From Methylobacterium oryzae (lineage in GTDB: Bacteria > Pseudomonadota > Alphaproteobacteria > Rhizobiales > Beijerinckiaceae), in NCBI RefSeq assembly GCF_021398735.1, contig NZ_CP090349.1:1494501-1558500 (forward strand): 64,000 nucleotides of DNA, read 5' to 3'. A program made the translations under genes and the position numbers. Shown here piece by piece: positions 29,176 through 36,438 of the stretch (position 1 is its first letter; each line of letters starts with the position of its first letter). Below the pieces are notes generated by a model. That model was not told where the DNA came from, did not search any database, and saw nothing but the letters and a program-made list of their open reading frames with translations.

Positions 29176-29307
29176 GGAAACTAATTCTGCGGGCGGGTCC
29201 CCATGCGGTCCACGCTCCCCTGCGCGTCGACTTCCAACCCGCCCCCCCTCTCTCGCATCGGAGAGGGTCATCAGGTCGTCGGGATGGCGCTGAGGATCCA
29301 TCATCGC

Positions 29308-29703
29308 TCAGCTCCACATGCGAGCGACGAAGACGGAGCCGGGCTTCACGGCACGCACCTCGATCGAGCGCCCGCCGTTCAGCGGCTGCGCTGCGGGCAC
29401 GACGATGCGTGGCACGTCATCAGCGTCGTACAGGGCTCCGGTGCCAGCGTTGGGCGTGGTCCCCTGCTCGCCGACGGTCACGATCCATCCCTGCCGGCTC
29501 ATGGCCTCCAGGCGCAGGAGCACGAGCGGGCCGGTGCCGGGCGCGGCGGGAATGGTGATGGGATCGCTGGCCGTCCGGTTTTCCGGAGTGTCAGCGTCCT
29601 CCCGTGCGATGATGCCGGATGCGATCGGCACACCGAGGATCGTCTCGGTGCCGAGCGAAAACGAGCGCAGGAGCGGGATCACCTCCCATCGCAGGTACTG
29701 CAT
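29308..29703 (-). CDS. Phage protein of unknown function
   Basis: A 131-residue product (MQYLRWEVIPLLRSFSLGTE). It is rich in beta-strand-like segments such as GPLVLLRLEAMSRQGWIVTV and RSIEVRAVKPGSVFVARMWS. The ATG overlaps the HNH gene stop (ATGA). No family recognised. Its place between HNH and terminase genes suggests a packaging or head-associated role. Confidence 0.6.
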   Translation of the reverse strand: MQYLRWEVIPLLRSFSLGTETILGVPIASGIIAREDADTPENRTASDPITIPAAPGTGPLVLLRLEAMSRQGWIVTVGEQGTTPNAGTGALYDADDVPRIVVPAAQPLNGGRSIEVRAVKPGSVFVARMWS

Positions 29704-30017
29704 CACCGCACCTCCGCCCGGTTGAAGGGATGGTTCGGATCCACCGGCAGGCCGTCGCTGCCCAGCCGGTTGCTGTAGCCGCGGGTCTCGCGCTGCTGAG
29801 CGTCCCGGTTGTGGTGCTCCGCACAGAGGCCGCGCCACGTGGAGCGATCCCAGAACTTGGCGCCGTCTCCACGATGCCGTGTGCCGTGATGGACATGGCA
29901 GGCCGGGCGCAGGCAGCCGGGCTCGGTGCATGTCGGGTTAGCACGGAGATGCGCTTCCCGGGCTCGCCGCCACCGGGCATCGTAGCCGCGCTGTGCTGCT
30001 GAGGGACGGCCGGTCAT
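29703..30017 (-). CDS. Phage HNH endonuclease
   Basis: A 104-residue protein with CTEPGCLRPACHVHHGTRHR (Cys pairs and the His-His of the HNH motif) and the closing WRGLCAEHHNRDAQ. Small HNH proteins next to the terminase of HK97-like phages are needed for specific DNA cleavage during packaging. Both ends overlap neighbouring genes by four bases. Confidence 0.9.
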   Translation of the reverse strand: MTGRPSAAQRGYDARWRRAREAHLRANPTCTEPGCLRPACHVHHGTRHRGDGAKFWDRSTWRGLCAEHHNRDAQQRETRGYSNRLGSDGLPVDPNHPFNRAEVR

Positions 30018-30379
30018 CCGCGCACCGTCAGATCGATGCGGACGGGCTGGCTATCCTCGAGCGTGGTCTCGGCGGCCTGGACGTTGCGCAGGCGGCCGCG
30101 GGCGATGATCTGGTCGTTGAGCTTCGGATAGACGTCGCCGCCTGCTGCGCCCGGCCAGACGCTGGTGTTGGCCAGGATCGAGCTCGGCGACATGATCACC
30201 TTGCTGTCGCCCTGGACGATGCCGCCGCTCAGTTCGTGCGGCTCGTAGCCCCGAACGCGGGCACGGCAGGTGATCGAGACGAAAGTGCTGCCCGAGCCGA
30301 TTCGACGGCGCAGGGTGATATCCTCGCCGCGGGTGACGAGCGATCGATCCAGACGGGCGCGGGTGGCGGCGGGCGTCAT
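30014..30379 (-). CDS. Phage protein, possible head-tail or tail-completion component
   Basis: A 121-residue protein (SLVTRGEDITLRRRIGSGST, RARVRGYEPHELSGGIVQGD). The second half, SKVIMSPSSILANTSVWPGA, reads like a beta-sandwich. Similar small proteins occur in rhizobial prophages. I cannot name a function with confidence. Four-base overlaps link it to both neighbours. Confidence 0.6.
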   Translation of the reverse strand: MTPAATRARLDRSLVTRGEDITLRRRIGSGSTFVSITCRARVRGYEPHELSGGIVQGDSKVIMSPSSILANTSVWPGAAGGDVYPKLNDQIIARGRLRNVQAAETTLEDSQPVRIDLTVRG

Positions 30380-30666
30380 GCTGCGCCTACCTCGCGGCGG
30401 GCATCCCGCATCCGCTCCCGGATCGCATCGAGCTCGCGGCGCATGTCGCGGGCCTGGCGTTCAGCGCGATCGACCTGGAGCTCTGCGCGATCAGCGCGCT
30501 GAGTTTCCGCATTCCGATCAGCCCGCATGGCCTCGAAGGCGCGGGTCAGGCGCAAATTGTCCCGCTTCAGGCGGCGATTCTTTTCCAGGAGCTGCGCAAT
30601 CGAGGCGTGCCGGTGCTGAACCTGCACAGCCTCGCGTGCCGCATCGAAGGTCTCGGCGGCGTTCAT
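30376..30666 (-). CDS. Small phage coiled-coil protein
   Basis: A 96-residue, highly charged helical protein from ATG 30666. Heptad-like Leu/Arg/Glu runs (LLEKNRRLKRDNLRLTRAFE, then RADRAELQVDRAERQARDMR) point to one long coiled coil. Function unknown. Confidence 0.6.
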   Translation of the reverse strand: MNAAETFDAAREAVQVQHRHASIAQLLEKNRRLKRDNLRLTRAFEAMRADRNAETQRADRAELQVDRAERQARDMRRELDAIRERMRDARREVGAA

Positions 30667-30869
30667 GCGCTCGCTCCCGACGACAGGGCGCGCATGGCCG
30701 ATCGCACACACGCGGTGGTCGCCCGGTGTCGCTCCTCCAGATCGAAGGCCATGAACGAGCGCCCGCACCGCAGGACGGTCCCAATCATCGTCCGGCCCGC
30801 GTAGGCGTGCATCTCGGCGGCGGCGATGGACCGGCAGGCTTCCAGGTCCAGGCGGACCGGCGCGCTCAT
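30663..30869 (-). CDS. Small phage protein of unknown function
   Basis: A 68-residue protein (MSAPVRLDLEACRSIAAAEM) in the overlapping early operon; start and stop overlap both neighbours by four bases. No motif recognised. Confidence 0.5.
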   Translation of the reverse strand: MSAPVRLDLEACRSIAAAEMHAYAGRTMIGTVLRCGRSFMAFDLEERHRATTACVRSAMRALSSGASA

Positions 30870-31474
30870 CGGTCGACCTCGACGGTATCGCGCGCGAGAA
30901 GGTCACCGAGGGCGAAGATCGTCCGCTGTGAGATCGCGGCCGTCAGCCGCCGATCTTCTCCGGCCTCAGCCCCCGCCACCGAGGCACGCGCGCCATGCCG
31001 GCGCACGTCGACCACCCACTGAGCGATCATCCGGCGCCGACCCGACGCATCGCGCAGCAGGAGACCCGCAGCCGGCACCGTGCGGCTGATCTGAAGCTCG
31101 ATGCCCGAGTCGCCGAGCTCGCGCCGTAGCGTGCCCGCATAGTCGAAAGCGCCGGCCAGGAATTCACCGAAGCTGGGGAGGCGGATCAGCAGGCCGAGCG
31201 CTCGCGTCACACCTTCCGGCTCGGGCTCCGGCAGGCGGACCAGGGCGCGGAACGTGTCGACCACACGTGGGGCCGCCGTCGGGCTGTCCGTCGCCATGAT
31301 GCCGATGACGAGGTTCGCAACGTCGTCGGGCGTGGCGTGCGGCGCGGCTGTGCCTCGACCGCCATGCGAGAGAAATCCGCCCGAGCGCAGAAAGCGGCCG
31401 AACGTATCGATCGACGGAAAGGGCCGGCCGTCCAGCCGCGCCAATGCTTCGATGATCGCCGGCATCCGAGCCAT
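30866..31474 (-). CDS. Phage protein, paralogue A of a two-member family
   Basis: About 202 residues if started at ATG 31474, which has GGGAACGG upstream. ATG 31489 would overlap the operator-like repeats. The central part GGFLSHGGRGTAAPHATPDD then VANLVIGIMA aligns with GHVSKGGRGLSAAKMSIRDA-ANLLIGVNA of the gene at 33969-34568. The two are therefore diverged paralogues in one prophage. The C-terminus (LLLRDASGRRRMIAQWVVDV) is beta-rich. No function is known. It heads the leftward operon. Confidence 0.65.
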   Translation of the reverse strand: MARMPAIIEALARLDGRPFPSIDTFGRFLRSGGFLSHGGRGTAAPHATPDDVANLVIGIMATDSPTAAPRVVDTFRALVRLPEPEPEGVTRALGLLIRLPSFGEFLAGAFDYAGTLRRELGDSGIELQISRTVPAAGLLLRDASGRRRMIAQWVVDVRRHGARASVAGAEAGEDRRLTAAISQRTIFALGDLLARDTVEVDR

Positions 31475-31488
31475 GGCCGCCGTTCCCA

Positions 31489-31533
31489 TTCTGTTCGATA
31501 GACAGAACCTATCGGATCGATAGACGATGTCAA
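31489..31533 (-). promoter_or_regulatory. Promoter with overlapping palindromic operators
   Basis: On the minus strand TTGACA (31533-31528) and TAGGTT (31511-31506) are 16 bases apart. Overlapping them are TTCTGT-N7-ACAGAA (31489-31507) and CTATCG-N3-CGATAG (31509-31523). TCGATAGAC occurs twice, 22 bases apart. Two phased palindromes over a promoter suggest control of the late or structural operon by a repressor. Confidence 0.6.
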
Positions 31534-31611
31534 TGATGTGGGCATGCGACATTGATGGGGGCGATCACGACCCGCCGTGGGCGTTGTCGGATTTTCCGAT
31601 ATTGCGTGGGC

Positions 31612-32457
31612 TCACTCGCCTCGGCTGAGGGCCCGGTAATCAATTGGCTTGGCGGGCTGAGGCTGCTCGACGGAATGCGCCTCAATCGGCTCCGGCCGCT
31701 TCGCAAGCCATCCGTGCTTTCGGCAGTAGGCGCCTTCGAAAACACCGCACCGGATCACGGCCGGCTGATCGCATTCATCGCAGGTCGGGACGACCCGGGT
31801 CCCACCCCCCTCACTCTCGGGGGAAAGGGGGATCTCGCCGGTTTCGGGGTCGAAGCCTAGAGCTACATCCTGAACCGCCGGAGGAGAGACCGAAGGTGAA
31901 TCTCTAAGGTGAAAGGGAGGGTAAAGATCCCCTTCACGAGAGGACGTTTGCCCTCCGGTCGGGGCTGAAACTAGGGGACGTTTACCCCCCTGTGCCGACA
32001 TTGCGCGCCGCTCCAGATCTTCGGCCGCGCGGCGTTCTTTGCGAGCCTCGCGCAATTCGGTCCGTCGATCCAAAAGGGAATTCGCAGGTTTGTCCGTAAG
32101 GAAATAGACGGTCGCCTTTCGGGCCTCCCCTTTCCTTGAGCTGCCCGGAATGAAGGTGAGCCATCCTGCGGCGGCGAGTGCCTTCCGGTGATCACGGATC
32201 ACTTGGCGATCTTTCAGCCCGGGCATTTCCTCGGCGATCACGTCGTCGCCGATCCGAGCTGTGCAGACGCTCGCAGCTCGGTCCCAGGTGTCCTCGTCCA
32301 GCGCCTCTACCAACCGGAGTAGGAAGCGCACGCTGACGGGTTTCAGCGCGGGATCCATGCCGGCCGCGTTGAGCAGGTCGAGCTTCCAGCTTGTGAAGGT
32401 CTGAGAGGCCACGGCGCCAATCCGAGACAGACAGAAGCCGCGCGGCAGGATCACCAC
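31612..32457 (-). CDS. Phage winged-helix protein, possible replication or regulatory protein
   Basis: Up to 281 residues from a GTG at 32457; a second GTG at 32412 (VASQTFTSWKLDLLNAAGMD) is an equally plausible start. Residues about 20-120 look like a helix-turn-helix domain: PVSVRFLLRLVEALDEDTWD, IGDDVIAEEMPGLKDRQVIR, DHRKALAAAGWLTFIPGSSR. The end has a Cys cluster (CDECDQPAVIRCGVFEGAYC) that could bind zinc. The layout suggests a phage replication-initiation or regulatory DNA-binding protein. Confidence 0.65.
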   Translation of the reverse strand: MVILPRGFCLSRIGAVASQTFTSWKLDLLNAAGMDPALKPVSVRFLLRLVEALDEDTWDRAASVCTARIGDDVIAEEMPGLKDRQVIRDHRKALAAAGWLTFIPGSSRKGEARKATVYFLTDKPANSLLDRRTELREARKERRAAEDLERRAMSAQGGKRPLVSAPTGGQTSSREGDLYPPFHLRDSPSVSPPAVQDVALGFDPETGEIPLSPESEGGGTRVVPTCDECDQPAVIRCGVFEGAYCRKHGWLAKRPEPIEAHSVEQPQPAKPIDYRALSRGE

Positions 32458-32470
32458 CGCGCGGCGAGGG

Positions 32471-32593
32471 TCAGGCGAAGCGGCGGAGCGCTCGCATCAG
32501 GTGGCCGACGATCGGCCGGCCGAGCCGGGTCCGGTAGGCGTAGTGCAGCGGGATCCCGATCAGGATCAGCAGGAACAGCTTGAGGCGACCCAT
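32471..32593 (-). CDS. Small membrane peptide
   Basis: A 40-residue product (MGRLKLFLLILIGIPLHYAY) with one transmembrane helix followed by a basic tail. The ATG overlaps the previous stop (TAATG). It could be a small phage membrane protein. A holin is possible but nothing else in the region supports a lysis cassette. Confidence 0.45.
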   Translation of the reverse strand: MGRLKLFLLILIGIPLHYAYRTRLGRPIVGHLMRALRRFA

Positions 32594-32892
32594 TAGGCGG
32601 CGTCCCCGGTGAAGGGCCGGTCGAGGAGGGCGTTGATGACCTTCAGCCGTCTCCAAACCTCGCCGAATGCGAAAGAGACGAGCTCAATCTCGCGCTCACT
32701 GAAGTGCACGCCAGGGCGCCCCAACGGCGTCCCGTCATGCTTCTCGATGTGCATGTCCCACCACTGCATCGCCATATCGGCGAGCCGCTGGACCTCATCC
32801 ATCGGTCCCTCGAGCTCCATCATCCGCTCGTACCAGTGCTTGAGACGAGCCTCTTGAATCCGCTCTTGCTCGATGCTGCCCGGCGTCTTCAT
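32593..32892 (-). CDS. Small phage protein of unknown function
   Basis: A 99-residue, mainly helical protein (RLKHWYERMMELEGPMDEVQ, VHFSEREIELVSFAFGEVWR). It overlaps both neighbours in the early operon. No recognised family. Confidence 0.6.
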   Translation of the reverse strand: MKTPGSIEQERIQEARLKHWYERMMELEGPMDEVQRLADMAMQWWDMHIEKHDGTPLGRPGVHFSEREIELVSFAFGEVWRRLKVINALLDRPFTGDAA

Positions 32893-33080
32893 GCGCGGCC
32901 TCCCAGCGATGCGGAGGCCTCGCGCAAGGTGACGAACACGCCCACGCGCTCGCCGGTGATCCGGAACGCCGCCCAGGCGCCGCGGCGGCGGTACAGATGG
33001 CCGACGCATCGCCGGCCGTCGTGAACGTCGACCACGTTCACACTTTCTTCAGTTCTGGTGCTATAGGTACGGCACGTCAT
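32889..33080 (-). CDS. Small phage protein of unknown function
   Basis: A 63-residue protein from ATG 33080 (MTCRTYSTRTEESVNVVDVH) with a likely beta-rich fold (CVGHLYRRRGAWAAFRITGE). The 143 bases upstream show no gene. Confidence 0.5.
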   Translation of the reverse strand: MTCRTYSTRTEESVNVVDVHDGRRCVGHLYRRRGAWAAFRITGERVGVFVTLREASASLGGRA

Positions 33081-33223
33081 CGAATGCCCTCGCAGGGTTG
33101 GTGATGAGGCCGAGGAGCGGGTTCCAGCCGCTGCCTCGGCCGTTGTATTTCCGGCATGGGCGTCCACTCAACGGACACCCTTCGCGGCCGGCGCGCAGCA
33201 CACGCCCAAGCGGGCGGGTGATC

Positions 33224-33493
33224 TCAGTGAGCGGTGTCGATCGGGACGGCGGAGAGCACAGCGGCGACGTGCTGGCGGTTGTTCTCGCGGACTATCAGAG
33301 CCGCGAACATCGAGGCGCCCGACAGCTCCTGATGCTGGCCCATGTAGGCGAGCACCGCATCGAAGGTGATCGGCGTGCCGCCTGACCTCACGATATCCAG
33401 CGCAGATCGCACCATCCGTGAGCTGTCTGGATCCGCCTCCAGCGCCTCGAGTTGCTGAAGCACGCTTCGGGAGGCTTCACTATCTTCGATCAT
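33224..33493 (-). CDS. Small phage protein of unknown function
   Basis: An 89-residue acidic, helical protein (MIEDSEASRSVLQQLEALEA). ATGA overlap with the preceding gene. No family recognised. Confidence 0.55.
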   Translation of the reverse strand: MIEDSEASRSVLQQLEALEADPDSSRMVRSALDIVRSGGTPITFDAVLAYMGQHQELSGASMFAALIVRENNRQHVAAVLSAVPIDTAH

Positions 33494-33711
33494 GAGTCCT
33501 CCCGGCCGCGCTCGGCCTTCTGCAGTTGAGCCACAGCTCCGCAGAGATCCTGCGCGAGGAGCAGCGCCGTCTCACGATCGAGAGAGAGGTTGAGGCTGGC
33601 GGGTCCCACCGGCAGATCGGCCACCAGCTTCACGTGACTCTCCGCCGGATCCTCACGGCACACAGCCGCGAAGACCTGGACGCCGGTCGGGGCGACGATT
33701 GCGCCCGTCAT
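33490..33711 (-). CDS. Small phage protein of unknown function
   Basis: A 73-residue protein from ATG 33711 (MTGAIVAPTGVQVFAAVCRE). The end LSLDRETALLLAQDLCGAVA is an amphipathic helix. It overlaps both neighbours by four bases. Confidence 0.55.
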   Translation of the reverse strand: MTGAIVAPTGVQVFAAVCREDPAESHVKLVADLPVGPASLNLSLDRETALLLAQDLCGAVAQLQKAERGREDS

Positions 33712-33956
33712 GCTGCGCTCTCCTGCCGCTCGATCCACGCGAGGATCGTCGAGCGCCGGGCGCAGAGTGTCGCGCCCATCCGGAACGTGGGCAGGCCGAG
33801 CTTCTGCGCGGCGTGGTAGACCTTGCGCTTGTTAGCCTCGCTCGCCTCTCCGAACATGAAGAGGGCGATTGCCTCGGCGCCCGACAACAAGTCCTGAGCG
33901 AGAGGCAAGCCGGTATCGTTCGCGCCGGACGGGCGCGTTGCAGTCGAGCCAATCAT
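33708..33956 (-). CDS. Small helix-turn-helix protein, possible excisionase or AlpA-like regulator
   Basis: An 82-residue protein whose second half, KRKVYHAAQKLGLPTFRMGA then TLCARRSTILAWIERQE, has the winged-HTH/MerR-like shape of AlpA and excisionase proteins (a helix pair, a beta hairpin ending in a basic loop, and a final W-I-x-R helix). It is close to the integrase, which fits control of excision or early transcription. Confidence 0.65.
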   Translation of the reverse strand: MIGSTATRPSGANDTGLPLAQDLLSGAEAIALFMFGEASEANKRKVYHAAQKLGLPTFRMGATLCARRSTILAWIERQESAA

Positions 33957-33968
33957 GGATTGTGTCCT

Positions 33969-34568
33969 TTAGCTGAAAAGTACTTCGGCAACTGCTCTCA
34001 GAGTTTTGTCTGAGATGGTTGTCGTGTCGCGTCTATCGGCAGATGAGAAGTTGCCGGTGCCCATGAACCAAAACGTCGCGTAATCTTTATTTGTGTCCCG
34101 AAGTCGATACGTTGCTTCTGCGTATGGCTCCGGCTTGCTGAACGCGATCTCCACGCTCAGCTGATGGAGCTCGCCCTGCGCTTCGTTGGACAGAATCCGG
34201 TCACTGATCGAGTCCGGATTGCCAAAAGTATCGATCAGGAACTCGAGATAAGATCCGAGATCTTCACGTAGAGCCGGCGCTTTGAAGATCCGTCCGCTTT
34301 CATCGTCACGAAGGTGTACACGGTCAGTGAGCTGCAGGTCCCTATAACTCTGCACAATGGAACCGGCAGACCGAGCTACGCTGCTGGCGTTCACTCCAAT
34401 AAGAAGGTTCGCTGCATCGCGAATAGACATCTTGGCCGCGGAAAGGCCTCTTCCTCCTTTGCTGACATGTCCTGCATCGCGAACACTGAGGCAGATGCCG
34501 CGAACGGTCATTTCCTCCATTCCTTCGACCGACGCGATTACTCGCACGAGGTCGTTGAAGAAGGCCAT
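33969..34568 (-). CDS. Phage protein, paralogue B of a two-member family
   Basis: A 199-residue protein (MAFFNDLVRVIASVEGMEEM). GHVSKGGRGLSAAKMSIRDA and ANLLIGVNASS align with the gene at 30866-31474. The C-terminal half (GELHQLSVEIAFSKPEPYAE, TFWFMGTGNFSSADRRDTTT) is beta-rich. AT-richer than the structural genes. It is divergent from the integrase gene, with 138 bases between them. A role in lysogeny control is possible from position only. Confidence 0.6.
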   Translation of the reverse strand: MAFFNDLVRVIASVEGMEEMTVRGICLSVRDAGHVSKGGRGLSAAKMSIRDAANLLIGVNASSVARSAGSIVQSYRDLQLTDRVHLRDDESGRIFKAPALREDLGSYLEFLIDTFGNPDSISDRILSNEAQGELHQLSVEIAFSKPEPYAEATYRLRDTNKDYATFWFMGTGNFSSADRRDTTTISDKTLRAVAEVLFS

Positions 34569-34706
34569 TCCGGTTACCTCATGTCGATATTAAGTACATG
34601 GAGCGATGGACACGTCAAGGTGCCATGTCGTAGTTTCGTACATGCGATCGGGTTTCAGAGTCCCTTATGGGTCGACCAATCGCCATTCTGTAGGAGGTAC
34701 AACGAC

Positions 34707-35849
34707 ATGGCGTCGATCCGAAAGCGAACGCTTCCATCGGGCAAGGTCCGATGGCTGGCCGGGTATTCCGATGGCGGAGGGAAGCGCCGCTTCCGCCAGT
34801 TCGAAACGAAGAAGGAGGCGGACGCCTTCCTCGTCCAGGCGCGCAACCAGGTCGCGACCGGCGTGCACACGCCCGACTCGGTTTCACCCACCGTCGCAGA
34901 GGCCGCCGAGCTCTGGCTGAAGCGTTGCGAACGCGACAGGCTCGAGCGGACCACGCTGCTGCAGTACCGCGGGCACCTGACCCACCACATCGGGCCACGG
35001 CTCGGCGCGGTGAAGCTCTCGCGGCTCACGGTGCCGCTGATCAACGAGTTCGCCGATCAGCTCCTTACGGCCGGCCGCTCGCGGGTGCTGGTCTCCCGGG
35101 TGATGGTGAGCCTGTCGTCTATCGTGACGGAGGCACAGCGGCGCGGGCTGGTGACCGCGAACAACGTCCGGAGCGCAAAGCCGGTGCGGCGTTCGTCCCG
35201 GGAGGACAAGCGGCCGGAGATGCCCAGCCGGGACGAGCTGAAGGCGATCATCAAGGCGACGCCCGACCAGTGGCGGCCGCTCATACTCACGGCGATCTTC
35301 ACCGGCCTGCGGGGATCCGAGCTGCGCGGGCTGACGTGGGGCGATGTGGATCTGAAGCGCGGCGTGCTGAGCGTCCGCCAGCGGGTCGACCGCTTCAACA
35401 GCTTCGGGCCGCCGAAGTCGAAGGCTGGGACTCGGGACATCCCGCTACCGCCGAATCTGCTCACCACCCTGAAAGCCTGGAAGCTCGCATGCCCGAACGG
35501 GCCGCTAGGCCTCGTTTTCCCGACGGTCGAAGGAACGGTCCAGGGCCACGCCAACATCCTCCACCGATGCTTCTGGCCGCTGCAGGTGAAGGCCGGCGTC
35601 ACGGTGCTGAAGGATGGCCAGGACGAGCAGGGGAGGGCGATCAAGATCCCCGAAGCGAAGTTCTCGCTCCACGCCTTGCGTCACGCCGCGGCGGCGCTCT
35701 GGATCGAACAGGGGCTCTCGCCGAAGCGGATCCAGACGCTGATGGGCCATGCCTCGATCGCCCAGACCTTCGACCAGTACGGCTATCTGTTCGAGGCCCG
35801 AGACGACGAAGCGGCCATGATGGCGGGCGTGGAAAAGGGCCTGCTCTGA
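34707..35849 (+). CDS. int: Prophage tyrosine integrase
   Basis: Catalyses integration at tRNA-Lys. The 380-residue protein starts at ATG 34707, preceded by AGGAGG-like TAGGAGGTAC, and begins MASIRKRTLPSGKVRWLAGY (arm-binding domain). A core-binding domain follows, then the catalytic set: Arg in FTGLRGSELRGLTWGDVDL, HxxR in FSLHALRHAAAALW, His in QTLMGHASIAQTFDQYGYLF and the Tyr in that same segment. Its stop lies 65 bases before attR, as usual for phage integrases. Confidence 0.95.
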   Translation: MASIRKRTLPSGKVRWLAGYSDGGGKRRFRQFETKKEADAFLVQARNQVATGVHTPDSVSPTVAEAAELWLKRCERDRLERTTLLQYRGHLTHHIGPRLGAVKLSRLTVPLINEFADQLLTAGRSRVLVSRVMVSLSSIVTEAQRRGLVTANNVRSAKPVRRSSREDKRPEMPSRDELKAIIKATPDQWRPLILTAIFTGLRGSELRGLTWGDVDLKRGVLSVRQRVDRFNSFGPPKSKAGTRDIPLPPNLLTTLKAWKLACPNGPLGLVFPTVEGTVQGHANILHRCFWPLQVKAGVTVLKDGQDEQGRAIKIPEAKFSLHALRHAAAALWIEQGLSPKRIQTLMGHASIAQTFDQYGYLFEARDDEAAMMAGVEKGLL

Positions 35850-35913
35850 AAACCGCCAGCAACGTCAATGCAACACGGAACCCATAAGCCGTTGTCACCT
35901 AACGAATATTTTT

Positions 35914-35963
35914 GGACTTTTAATCTGTAGGTCCTGGGTTCGAGTCCCAGCGCGCTCACCACA
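35914..35963 (+). repeat. attR core (50-bp direct repeat)
   Basis: An exact copy of 17568-17617: the 3' part of tRNA-Lys from the anticodon stem to just past CCA. The 5' half of the tRNA is missing, so this is not a working tRNA gene. Confidence 0.95.
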
Positions 35964-36020
35964 TCCTCGATCCTCACTTTTGACATCCGGCGCGGTCGGC
36001 GCCCTGCCCACATGAAAATC

Positions 36021-36045
36021 GGAACCCCTGGTTGCGCTTTGGGTT
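36021..36045 (+). promoter_or_regulatory. Candidate EcfG-type general-stress promoter
   Basis: GGAAC at 36021-36025 and GTT at 36043-36045 are separated by 17 bases, 32 bases upstream of the ATG at 36078. GGAAC-N16/17-GTT is the consensus for alphaproteobacterial EcfG sigma factors. Confidence 0.55.
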
Positions 36046-36077
36046 GGGGTCCCAACGCAACTGCGAAGGAGTCACCG

Positions 36078-36365
36078 ATGCGCAAGCTCGCTCTCATCTC
36101 CGCCGTCACCCTGTCCCTCGGCGCGCTCGGCGCCACCGGCGCCCAGGCGCAGGGTTATGGCTACGGCTACGGCGGCCACCACGGCTACGGCTACGGCCGC
36201 GGCTACGATCGCGGCTACGGCCACCGGCGCGATTTCGGCTACCGCCGTCACCGCGGCCTGTCGACCGGGGCCGCCATCGGTCTCGGTATCGCGGGCGCGG
36301 CCGCCGGCGCCGCCGCGGCGGGCGCCTTCGACCGGGGCCCGGGCTATTACGGCCGCGGTTACTGA
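36078..36365 (+). CDS. Exported Gly/Tyr-rich small protein
   Basis: A 95-residue protein with a signal peptide (MRKLALISAVTLSLGALGAT, cut near AQA). GYGYGYGGHHGYGYGRGYDR repeats follow, then a Gly/Ala-rich hydrophobic segment (AAIGLGIAGAAAGAAAAGAF) and a GYYGRGY end. AAGGAG lies 8 bases before the ATG. Similar low-complexity proteins are common in Methylobacteriaceae. The EcfG-like element upstream suggests stress induction. Function unknown; surface or envelope location is inferred. Confidence 0.8.
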   Translation: MRKLALISAVTLSLGALGATGAQAQGYGYGYGGHHGYGYGRGYDRGYGHRRDFGYRRHRGLSTGAAIGLGIAGAAAGAAAAGAFDRGPGYYGRGY

Positions 36366-36389
36366 GCCGCCGCGCACCTGAGGGAGCAG

Positions 36390-36424
36390 AGCCCCGCCGC
36401 CACCGCGGCGGGGCTCTCGCTTTT
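36390..36424 (+). terminator. Intrinsic terminator
   Basis: AGCCCCGCCGC pairs perfectly with GCGGCGGGGCT around a 4-base loop, with TTTT a few bases later. It ends the Gly/Tyr-rich gene. Confidence 0.8.
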
Positions 36425-36438
36425 AGAAGCGGCCGGGT

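Larger units (their letters stand above)
17568..35963. mobile_element. Integrated, probably tail-deficient HK97-type prophage (about 18.3 kb)
   Basis: Bounded by an exact 50-bp direct repeat from tRNA-Lys. From attR inwards: integrase, a block of small early genes with HTH proteins, HNH endonuclease, large terminase, portal, prohead protease, major capsid protein, head-tail connector, tape-measure protein, and an accessory two-gene unit next to attL. No tail tube, tail terminator, baseplate, fibre, holin, endolysin or CI-type repressor is recognisable. Ends and integrase look intact, so excision may still be possible. Virion production alone looks unlikely. Confidence 0.92.

Noticed and set aside
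28831..29304. Minus-strand frame across the 86-residue plus-strand gene as a possible small terminase
   Set aside because: No terminase-like helix-turn-helix or oligomer region. The composition is Arg/Gly-rich, and the plus-strand gene is the better coding choice.
32471..32593. 40-residue membrane peptide as a holin
   Set aside because: One short helix with no endolysin or spanin genes near it; size alone does not support lysis function.
35914..35989. Possible second tRNA-Lys at attR
   Set aside because: Only the 3' 50 bases are present; the acceptor 5' half and D-arm are missing.
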